Assembly (NCBI RefSeq): GCF_009604385.1
Contig: NZ_WEGJ01000022.1
Span: forward strand, 45,496-109,495
Direction: 5' to 3'
Source of the DNA: Streptomyces smaragdinus
GTDB taxonomy: Bacteria; Actinomycetota; Actinomycetes; Streptomycetales; Streptomycetaceae
DNA: 64,000 nucleotides
Numbering within the stretch: position 1 is the stretch's first letter; each line of letters opens with the position of its first letter. Position numbers and translations under genes: made by a program. Below are positions 57,887 to 64,000 of this stretch, one piece after another. A model generated the notes under the pieces. That model was not told where the DNA came from and made no database searches. It worked only from the letters and a program-made list of their open reading frames with translations.

Positions 57887-58102
57887 ATGAGTCCGCCGAG
57901 CAACGCCGAACCAGCCGCGATACCGGGCGCCGGGTATTTCGTCTGCGTCCTGACGGTCCGACCGCACGACGGCCGCGTGCTCTACCAGGTGCGGTACCGG
58001 TCGGGCCCGTCGCCGTCCTCGCCGTCGGCGGAGCGCGTCTTCAGGACGTTCGACGCCGAGGAGCTCTTCGCCCTGATCCGGGTGTTCTCGGAGAAGCTGT
58101 AG
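57887..58102 (+). CDS. Small hypothetical protein
   Basis: 71 residues from ATG 57887 (GTG 57884 is possible), with GGGGGACGA upstream. Sequence features: a Pro/Ala-rich start, a central strand pair (YFVCVLTVRPHDGRVLYQVR) and a C-terminal helix (FDAEELFALIRVFSEKL). No family recognised. It follows the metallophosphoesterase gene by 65 bases and converges on the right-hand operon with only ten bases between stops. Confidence 0.5.
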   Translation: MSPPSNAEPAAIPGAGYFVCVLTVRPHDGRVLYQVRYRSGPSPSSPSAERVFRTFDAEELFALIRVFSEKL

Positions 58103-58112
58103 CGAGGGCCTG

Positions 58113-59501
58113 TCAGTCCCCGTTCCCGGGTGGATCGTCGCCGGTGTCGGTGGCTCCTGGGGCGGGTGACTCTGTCCCGTCGGAGTCCCCGTCGTACGAG
58201 GGGATGTATCCCGCCCGGCGGAACGCCACCCACGCCCGGCTGCTCCGCGGACTCTCCTCCTGCGCGTACGGATCCGGGACCGGGACCATGATCTCGATCC
58301 GGGGCGGCCAGAGCCCGCCGCCCGCCCGGGTCAGCGGGATACGGTCCCCGTGCTGCTCCCGCGCGACCAGGCCCACGACGACGTCCGCGCGGTAGGTGTT
58401 GAAGACCATCTCCGTCTCCGGAGGGAACAGCGCCCGCAGCCGCTCGCGGGCGTAGTCGCCCTGCGCGGGGAGATAGCCGGCGGGCGGCAGATCCTCGAAC
58501 CCCAGGTCCGCCAGGCCGAGCATCGGCACGTCGGCCACCCGGCCCTGGAGCACGGCCAGGGCGTTCCGCAGCAGGCCGGCCGGCTCGCGGCTCTTGCGGG
58601 CGCGCATCAGGCGCAGCGCCTGCGTCAGCTGATCGGACACGTCGGCCCGTACGGACGGCGCCATCGGCGCGCCGGGGGCGGGCGTCGCGCCCGCGCCCGG
58701 CCAGACCGCGTTGAGCTGGTCCTGGAACTGCAGGAGCTGGGCCACGAACACCTGCCACGGCCGCATCGCCAGCCGGTTCATCCAGCCGGACTCCGGCGGG
58801 CTCTGCACCCGGTCGCGACGGGCCGCCCACACGTCCGGCACGAATCCGTCGCCGTCGCGCAGGAGCAGACCGATGCCCAGCGGGCCGGTGGCGGGCCCCG
58901 TCGGGACCGCCCAGTCGGCCGTGGTGATCGGCCGGCCCCGGTCGGCGGCGGAGTCCCGGTCGGACGCGGCGATGACCGGGTTGCCCGCCGAGCGCTCCTG
59001 CTCGAAGTACCAGGACGCCACGCGGTTACGGAACGCCGCCGACGTCGGGTCCAGTCCCGCCGGCAGGGGGAGCGGGGCGAGCCGGACGCCGACCGCCTCG
59101 CCGATGAACGCGGTGGTCCCGGCCGGGGCCTCGCACGGGTCGACGCAGACGTCGCCGTAGCTGTTCTCCGGGCCGAACGGCTCGTCCCTCTCGAAGAGTT
59201 CGACCCGCCACACGAGGGTCTGCCCGGGGCCGGGCAGGTCCACCTCGAGGGTCGACGAGGACAGCAGGATCCGGCCGTCGGCGTCGACGGCGAGGCCCGG
59301 CTGCACGGCGAGCTTCGTCGGCGGCTCGCCAGGGGCCGTGGACGTGGTCCTCAGCCCGTACCCGGATACGACGCCGGGGTCGCCGGCCAGGCCGAGCGCG
59401 CGGGTGAGGGCCTGGGTGTAGAGCTGGATCTGCTGGAGGTGCACCGCGCGCAGGAACAGCCCGTCGAACGGGTTCAGCCGGGCGATCTCGGGCGTCGTCA
59501 T
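58113..59501 (-). CDS. Baseplate-associated-like protein of the AAA+ operon (paralogue B)
   Basis: 462 residues. The N-terminus reads LNPFDGLFLRAVHLQQIQ, then PGVVSGYGL near 42 and QPGLAVDADGRILL near 66. The neighbouring 456-residue protein has the same three blocks in the same order, so the two are paralogues. The first block also recalls the GMFLxPQHFQ start of type VI TssK. The C-terminal half (residues 240-330) is helical, with a region VFAQLLQFQDQLNAVW-like, and ends in an acidic Pro/Gly/Asp-rich tail. There is no signal peptide. The start overlaps the stop of the upstream paralogue (ATGA). Function inferred only from context. Confidence 0.55.
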   Translation of the reverse strand: MTTPEIARLNPFDGLFLRAVHLQQIQLYTQALTRALGLAGDPGVVSGYGLRTTSTAPGEPPTKLAVQPGLAVDADGRILLSSSTLEVDLPGPGQTLVWRVELFERDEPFGPENSYGDVCVDPCEAPAGTTAFIGEAVGVRLAPLPLPAGLDPTSAAFRNRVASWYFEQERSAGNPVIAASDRDSAADRGRPITTADWAVPTGPATGPLGIGLLLRDGDGFVPDVWAARRDRVQSPPESGWMNRLAMRPWQVFVAQLLQFQDQLNAVWPGAGATPAPGAPMAPSVRADVSDQLTQALRLMRARKSREPAGLLRNALAVLQGRVADVPMLGLADLGFEDLPPAGYLPAQGDYARERLRALFPPETEMVFNTYRADVVVGLVAREQHGDRIPLTRAGGGLWPPRIEIMVPVPDPYAQEESPRSSRAWVAFRRAGYIPSYDGDSDGTESPAPGATDTGDDPPGNGD

Positions 59502-60868
59502 GGTGCGTCTCCCGCGTCGGTGCTGTCGGTGTCGGTGCCGGTGTCCGGGCGGCTCGCCCGCAGGGTCAGCACCGCGTCGTGACCGTCGTCCTCGCCGCCC
59601 GGGGGACCGGAGACCAGTCCCGCGAGCGGCACCCGGGGCTCCGCCCCGAACACCGGCGTCGGGCCGGTGCCCCGGACGATGACCCGGACCAGGTCGTACG
59701 CGGGCGGGTCGTGCAGGACGACGGTCAGGGTGAGCGCGTCGGGGTCGTGCTCGATACGGGCGATGTCCTCACGCACCCAGCCGTTCTCCGACAGCGACGT
59801 CACCGCCACCGGGTGGTCCGCGAGCGACCCGCGCAGCAGCGGCGCCGTCACGCCCAGCCGCAGCACCCTCGGCTGCGGCCACTCCGCCTCACGCTCCACC
59901 CGCGGGCCGCCGGCATCCGCGGCCGTGCCCGAACCCATCAGGGCCGGGGCCAGACCGCAGACGAGGTCCGCGACGGTGACCGTCGGCAGCAGCGTCGGGC
60001 GGCCCCGCAGGTCGACGTCGTGGTCGATCACCCGCAGCTGGTCGCCGTAGCCCCGCACCCGTACCCGCAGCCCGGCCAGCATGACCGCGCCCGGCTCGTC
60101 CCGCGGGAACAGCGAGGGCTCGTCCCCCTCGGCGGTGAACGGCGTCAGATCCGCCGCGTCCTCGGCCGCGAGCCGGTGGAAGGCGTCCAGCAGGGCGGCG
60201 GCGCGCTCGCTCCCGGGCAGCCCCGCGACCCGGGCCGCCTCGCGGGCCGCGCGGCAGTCGGCGAGGTCGCCGGGGGCGGTCCCGTCCAGCCCGAGCAGGA
60301 CCCGCACCCGGTGATACGGCGCGGGCGGCGGCGACGGGCAGCGTCCCGGCCGCAGCTCGAGCCGGACCCGCTCCACCACCCGCGAGTCCGAGGTGTGCCG
60401 CCGGGACAGGTCGCACGGGTCGGCGAGCGCCGGCACCGGGGACGCCGGGCACGGCGCGAAGCGGACGGCGAGGCAGGCCTCGACGACACGCTCGTCGTCG
60501 CAGCTCTCCACCGTGCCCTCACCGGCGAAGTTCCGCACCAGCGTGGCCAGGTCGGCGCACCAGTCACCGCCCAGATACAGCTCGCGGCCCAGTCCGTCGA
60601 CCGCCAGCCCCGAGGACACCCGCAGCGTGTGCGTCCCGGCCGCGGTGTCCGTGTCCACACCGACCCGGTAGCCGTGGACGACGCCGCTGCCGTGCAGCCA
60701 GGCGTTGTGCAGCATCAGCTTGCCGCGGGCGTTGCCGATGAGGGTGTGGAAGTCGTCCTCGCCGAGGAGCATCCCGAACCGGGCGCGCAGCGCCAGGAAG
60801 GGATTGACCGGCAGATCGGCGTCCCGGCCGCCGTCGTGGCCGACGGGTGTCCCGTCGCAGCTGCTCAT
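59498..60868 (-). CDS. Baseplate-associated-like protein of the AAA+ operon (paralogue A)
   Basis: 456 residues from ATG 60868, overlapping the AAA+ gene stop. Near the N-terminus lie RFGMLLGEDDFHTLIGNARG, then LMLHNAWLHGSGVVHGYRV near 49-67 and SSGLAVDGLGRELYLGGDW near 82. The pattern LL..EDF, LHN..LHG.GVV.G, SGLA.D..GRE occurs in proteins encoded in phage-tail-like and contractile-injection loci (recalled, not searched). Several cysteines follow in mid-protein. The C-terminal third is beta-rich with an Asp/Thr-rich tail. It is coupled to both neighbours and presumably acts with them. Confidence 0.55.
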   Translation of the reverse strand: MSSCDGTPVGHDGGRDADLPVNPFLALRARFGMLLGEDDFHTLIGNARGKLMLHNAWLHGSGVVHGYRVGVDTDTAAGTHTLRVSSGLAVDGLGRELYLGGDWCADLATLVRNFAGEGTVESCDDERVVEACLAVRFAPCPASPVPALADPCDLSRRHTSDSRVVERVRLELRPGRCPSPPPAPYHRVRVLLGLDGTAPGDLADCRAAREAARVAGLPGSERAAALLDAFHRLAAEDAADLTPFTAEGDEPSLFPRDEPGAVMLAGLRVRVRGYGDQLRVIDHDVDLRGRPTLLPTVTVADLVCGLAPALMGSGTAADAGGPRVEREAEWPQPRVLRLGVTAPLLRGSLADHPVAVTSLSENGWVREDIARIEHDPDALTLTVVLHDPPAYDLVRVIVRGTGPTPVFGAEPRVPLAGLVSGPPGGEDDGHDAVLTLRASRPDTGTDTDSTDAGDAP

Positions 60869-62889
60869 GAGCGCCCCTCCCCGTGCTCCGGCTCCTCGCT
60901 GTGGCACCGGGGAGGCTCACCCGGATACGGCTGCGCGGCCTTCGCGTACTCGCGGCGGATCGCGTGCAGCAGATGGGCCCGGGTGATGGGGCCGCCGTCC
61001 GGCGCAGCGAGGAAGGCGGCGCCCAGGGCCGCGTTGCGGATCCAGGCGCCGGACATCTGATACATACGGGCGAGGACGTCCGGGTCCACGTCGGCGGCGA
61101 GCCGGGCGGGTCCGGGCAGATGCAGCCGCCACAGCCGGGCGCGCAGGGCCGTGTCCGGGAGACCGAACTCGACCACGAAGTCCATCCGCCGCAGGAACGC
61201 CGCGTCGATGTTCCGCCGGAGGTTGGACGTGAGGACGACGAGCCCGTCGAATCCGTCCATCCGCTGCAGCAGATACGCGGTCTCGAGGTTCGCGTAGCGG
61301 TCGTTCGCGTCCTTGATCTGCGTCCGCGTGCCGAACAGCGCGTCCGCCTCGTCCAGCAGCAGGACCGCCTGGGTGCGCTCCGCGACGTCGAAGGCGGCGG
61401 CCAGGTTCTTCTCCGTCTCGCCGATCCACTTCGACACCAGGCGGGCCACGTCGACCAGCAGCAGATCCGTCCGCGCGGCGCTGGCGACGGCCGCCGCCGC
61501 CAGCGACTTGCCCGTGCCGGGAGGGCCGGTGAAGAGCAGCCGGACGCCGCGCCCGGCCCGTACCCGCTCGGCGAATCCCCAGTCCTGGAGGACCAGCTGC
61601 CGGTGGTCCAGCCGGGACACCGCGTCCCGGAGCTGCCGGGCCGGCTCCGGCGGCAGGACGAGGCGGTCCCAGGGGACGTCCGGGGAGCTCAGGCTCACGC
61701 CCGGCGGCAGGATGATGGCGGCCCGGCCGCGGATCGCCGCCGAGACGTCCTCGAGCTGCGGCTGCGCGCCGAGGTGGTGCCGGCCGCGCAGATCGGCGGC
61801 CACCACGGCCGTGAGCGCCGGGTCCAGCGGATGGCGCATCGCCAGCACGGCCGCGAGGGACCGCAGCTGCGGCACGCCCTGCGACCAGGCGCGGCGATGG
61901 TCGTCCGGGGCGAGCGGCCCCAGCGGCACGGTCAGCACCGGACGCGGGTCCGTCGGCCGGAACGACCCGGGCCGCCCGCAGACCAGGGCGGGACCCCGCA
62001 GCCAGGACAGGTCCAGCGGGGCGGCCGTGCCCTCCTGCCGCGGGGCGGTGACACAGAACACCGGGACGGCATCCCGTACCGCCGCGTGCGCCGCGAGCAG
62101 CCGGGCGCCCGCGGTGTCGTCCGCGGCGACCCGGGCGGCGAGCAGCCGCATGCCGGCGGCGGCCGCCATCGCCGCGCACCGGCTCATGACCACGGCCTCG
62201 TCCTCGCCCGTGAGCACCACCGTCCGCGCCACCGGCGACGGCAGCGCGGCGACCGCCCGGCGCACGGCGGGCAGCCGCAGCCAGCCGTCCAGCCCCGGCG
62301 GCGGCGCCCCGGCCGGCACCCTGGCCAGGGCGGCAGGCCAGGCGTCCCAGCCGTGCAGCGCCTCCCACAGCGCCGGCGCCGGCTCGACGGAACGCTCGAA
62401 CAGGGGGCCGTCCCCGACGGTGCGTACAAGGCCCTCGTCGATCACCCCGCCGGGTGCGCACAGGCGGCGGATCAGCGGGCGGCCGTCACCGTCGGGATCC
62501 GCGAGCAGCGCGGCCAGACCCAGCGTCGGACGGGGCTCGCCCTGCGGGTGCAGGGCCCGGAACGTGCCCGCCAGCCCCTCGTGTTCCTCGGGCAGACCCG
62601 CGAGCAGCAGCAGGTCCCGGGCCACCGTGCCCAGCCCGTACCGCGTCCGCAGCCGCTCCAGCGGGGGCGACGGGTCGGCCGGTCCCGGGCCGGTGCGTCC
62701 CGTGTGCTCGGCCCACGACCGGAGGAACGTCACGGTCGGTGCGGCCGGCCCGGTCGCGCAGGTGGCCTCGACCAGGTCGGCGATCCGCAGCGCCACGTGC
62801 GCGGCCCGGGCGGTCAGGCCCCGGCTGGTGCGGTGCTGCGGCAGGTCCACATCCGGCAGCACCGCCTGCGCGTCATGGAGGATCGTCAT
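60865..62889 (-). CDS. AAA+ ATPase of contractile-injection-system (Afp15/PVC15) type
   Basis: 674 residues from ATG 62889 (TTG 62895 is an alternative). The first 430 residues are an N-terminal region without clear motifs. The AAA+ core follows: Walker A LLFTGPPGTGKSLAAAAV near 450, VDVARLVSKWIGETEKNL near 477, Walker B VLLLDEADALFGTRTQIKDA near 505, sensor 1 VLTSNLRRNIDAAFLRRMDF near 545 and a C-terminal lid. A late single AAA+ domain after a long N-terminal region is the layout of the ATPases of extracellular contractile injection systems. Two downstream genes are translationally coupled. Confidence 0.75.
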   Translation of the reverse strand: MTILHDAQAVLPDVDLPQHRTSRGLTARAAHVALRIADLVEATCATGPAAPTVTFLRSWAEHTGRTGPGPADPSPPLERLRTRYGLGTVARDLLLLAGLPEEHEGLAGTFRALHPQGEPRPTLGLAALLADPDGDGRPLIRRLCAPGGVIDEGLVRTVGDGPLFERSVEPAPALWEALHGWDAWPAALARVPAGAPPPGLDGWLRLPAVRRAVAALPSPVARTVVLTGEDEAVVMSRCAAMAAAAGMRLLAARVAADDTAGARLLAAHAAVRDAVPVFCVTAPRQEGTAAPLDLSWLRGPALVCGRPGSFRPTDPRPVLTVPLGPLAPDDHRRAWSQGVPQLRSLAAVLAMRHPLDPALTAVVAADLRGRHHLGAQPQLEDVSAAIRGRAAIILPPGVSLSSPDVPWDRLVLPPEPARQLRDAVSRLDHRQLVLQDWGFAERVRAGRGVRLLFTGPPGTGKSLAAAAVASAARTDLLLVDVARLVSKWIGETEKNLAAAFDVAERTQAVLLLDEADALFGTRTQIKDANDRYANLETAYLLQRMDGFDGLVVLTSNLRRNIDAAFLRRMDFVVEFGLPDTALRARLWRLHLPGPARLAADVDPDVLARMYQMSGAWIRNAALGAAFLAAPDGGPITRAHLLHAIRREYAKAAQPYPGEPPRCHSEEPEHGEGRS

Positions 62890-62902
62890 GACCAACAGCT
62901 TC

Positions 62903-62917
62903 GTGACGGACCGTCAC
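62903..62917. promoter_or_regulatory. 15-bp palindrome upstream of the AAA+ gene
   Basis: GTGACGG-A-CCGTCAC is perfectly symmetric around one base and ends 13 bases before the ATG at 62889. It is too tight to form an RNA loop, so a protein-binding site is more likely. Confidence 0.45.
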
Positions 62918-62963
62918 CCACGCGTGATGCGACACCTGTTGGCTGAGCCCGATCCGCAGACGC

Positions 62964-63866
62964 TCACACATAGCGATAGCGCACGACGCAGCCGAGCCAC
63001 CACACCCATCCCGGGTCGAGGTCCAGCCCCGCCACCCGGACGTCGACGTCCACCTCGTCCAGCGGGAGTACGGCCTCGATCCAGCCGGGGTCGAAGACGA
63101 TCTCCCCCCGGCGCGCGGCCAGGGCCCGTACCGTCACCGGGCCCGCCTCCGGGGGCCGGCCCAGCGCCTCGGCCGCCGCCCGGGCCCAGCGCCCGGCGAG
63201 TTCGCCGACCGCGCACCGCTCGTCTGGCGAGGCGGGCGGGGCGACCCGCAGGGGCGAGGGCTCCAGCGGGTCGAGTCCGGCGAACGCGGCCAGCGCCGGG
63301 TCGTCACCGGCCGCCGGGACCAGGGTGAGGGCCACGCCCTGGAGCACCCACGGCAGGGACCGGCCGGCGAGGGCGGGCGTCGCGAGGACGGCGTGGGGCA
63401 GGCCCACGGCTGGTGCGAGGGCGAGCAGGAACAGCAGTCCGGCCCATCGGGTGGGCAGGCCCCGGGGGTTGGGGGTCGCGGTGTCGTCCTTCGGCTCCGG
63501 GGCGCGGGGAGCGTCCGCCGGGGTCGTCGACACCGGTACGGGACTTCCCGGGCGTTCTGAACCGCCTACGCTCCCAACATCCCCCACCCGCCCGGACGGA
63601 GCCCCGAGCCGTCGGGCCACCTCGCCCACCACCGCACCGCCCGACGGCCGCCCCAGCACCGACGGATCGACCTCCGCGAGCACCAGCGCCGCCCACGCCA
63701 CGGCGTCGGCCCCGTCCAGACGCAGCCGGGACCGGGCCACCGCCCGCGCCAGCACGGACCGTCCAAGCACCTCATCCACCAACCGCCCCCGCACGACGGC
63801 GGATTCCGGCGCCACACCGCCCGCGACGGCCGAAGGCCGGACACCCCCCGACGAAGCCGGCGCCAC
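62964..63866 (-). CDS. Upstream protein of the AAA+ operon (5' end uncertain, may run past the window)
   Basis: At least 300 residues if GTG 63866 is used, but the frame stays open to the window edge. Conserved-looking parts: LVDEVLGRSVLARAVARSRL, a hydrophobic stretch WAGLLFLLALAPAVGLPHAV near 140, and a C-terminus GWIEAVLPLDEVDVDVRVAG followed by DPGWVWWLGCVVRYRYV. The hydrophobic stretch could be a membrane segment or a buried helix. The NAGL-type segments of contractile-injection tape-measure proteins look similar, but this is only an impression. The AAA+ gene starts 74 bases downstream in the same direction. Confidence 0.5.
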   Translation of the reverse strand: MAPASSGGVRPSAVAGGVAPESAVVRGRLVDEVLGRSVLARAVARSRLRLDGADAVAWAALVLAEVDPSVLGRPSGGAVVGEVARRLGAPSGRVGDVGSVGGSERPGSPVPVSTTPADAPRAPEPKDDTATPNPRGLPTRWAGLLFLLALAPAVGLPHAVLATPALAGRSLPWVLQGVALTLVPAAGDDPALAAFAGLDPLEPSPLRVAPPASPDERCAVGELAGRWARAAAEALGRPPEAGPVTVRALAARRGEIVFDPGWIEAVLPLDEVDVDVRVAGLDLDPGWVWWLGCVVRYRYV

Positions 63867-63893
63867 ACCGCCTCCGACGACGGCCTCCCCGAC

Positions 63894-64000
63894 AAGACCG
63901 TGCGCATCACCGTCGCCGGCGGAAAGGTCACCCCGCCCCCCGGCCGGATCGAGCTCAACCGGGGTGACCGCGTCGCCCTCGTCGTCACCACCGACCGCGC
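63894..64000 (+). CDS. Fragment of a cupredoxin-like domain at the window edge (start unresolved)
   Basis: The last 107 bases read, in the plus frame, KTVRITVAGGKVTPPPGRIE, then LNRGDRVALVVTTDRA. This is the beginning of a cupredoxin-like domain common in Streptomyces lipoproteins. Upstream the same frame is open but looks unlike a signal peptide or lipoprotein linker. The neighbouring plus frame gives a Thr/Pro-rich linker-like sequence instead (ending near 63890), so a frameshift or an unusual start is possible. It conflicts with any long 5' extension of the minus-strand gene. Confidence 0.4.

Overview
The window looks like chromosomal DNA of a Streptomyces or close relative. It has very high G+C and strong third-position G/C bias, with many GTG and TTG starts and overlapping ATGA/GTGA junctions. 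Several families are typical of streptomycetes: a mycothiol-dependent isomerase, an AllR/allantoin locus, an RppA/CYP158A pigment cluster, WapA/Rhs-type secreted toxins, and rare TTA codons. No rRNA, tRNA, CRISPR array, transposase or integrase was recognised.

Layout. 1-3.4 kb: end of a gentisate operon (gentisate dioxygenase C-terminus, fumarylpyruvate hydrolase, mycothiol-dependent maleylpyruvate isomerase, 3-hydroxybenzoate 6-hydroxylase), which takes 3-hydroxybenzoate to fumarate and pyruvate. 3.4-9.5 kb: a PLP lyase, a MobA-like nucleotidyltransferase, a small TTA-containing hypothetical, and the allantoin locus (allR with a coupled acetyltransferase, divergent from allB-alc). 9.5-13.4 kb: a reactive-sulfur detoxification regulon. 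It holds a rhodanese, a persulfide dioxygenase-rhodanese fusion, a rhodanese-DUF2892 protein, a TauE exporter and a CstR-like repressor, with five ATACC-N6-GGTAT sites. 13.4-19.9 kb: an SGNH lipase, a P450, a second EPSP synthase, and a drug-type ABC exporter divergent from its TetR repressor.

19.9-28.4 kb: a sugar or polyol uptake locus (Gfo/Idh dehydrogenase, GntR regulator, two tandem binding lipoproteins, permease, ATPase, ROK kinase). 28.4-37.3 kb: a 31-bp tandem repeat, exonuclease III, small hypotheticals, a GntR repressor, a large secreted subtilase, an orphan LuxR-type HTH and a secreted EEP nuclease/phosphatase. 37.6-41.3 kb: reductive pyrimidine catabolism (beta-ureidopropionase, class III aminotransferase, dihydropyrimidinase), with the same 14-bp palindrome before both transcription units.

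41.7-47.2 kb: a 1555-residue Rhs/WapA-type polymorphic toxin with its immunity gene, lying between the intact dihydropyrimidinase gene and a decayed second copy of its 3' part. 47.5-52 kb: a THN pigment operon (rppA, CYP158A-like P450, cupin monooxygenase, carboxyltransferase). 52-58.1 kb: a GH6 cellulase, a SUFU-like protein, a TagF-like glycerophosphotransferase and a metallophosphoesterase. 58.1-64 kb (minus strand): an operon with an AAA+ ATPase of contractile-injection-system type, two paralogous baseplate-associated-like proteins and an upstream protein running to the window edge.

The most unusual parts are the Rhs island with its flanking pseudogene, the possible contractile-injection operon at the right edge, and the five-operator sulfur regulon. 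All gene calls rest on reading translated sequence by eye. No database search was run.
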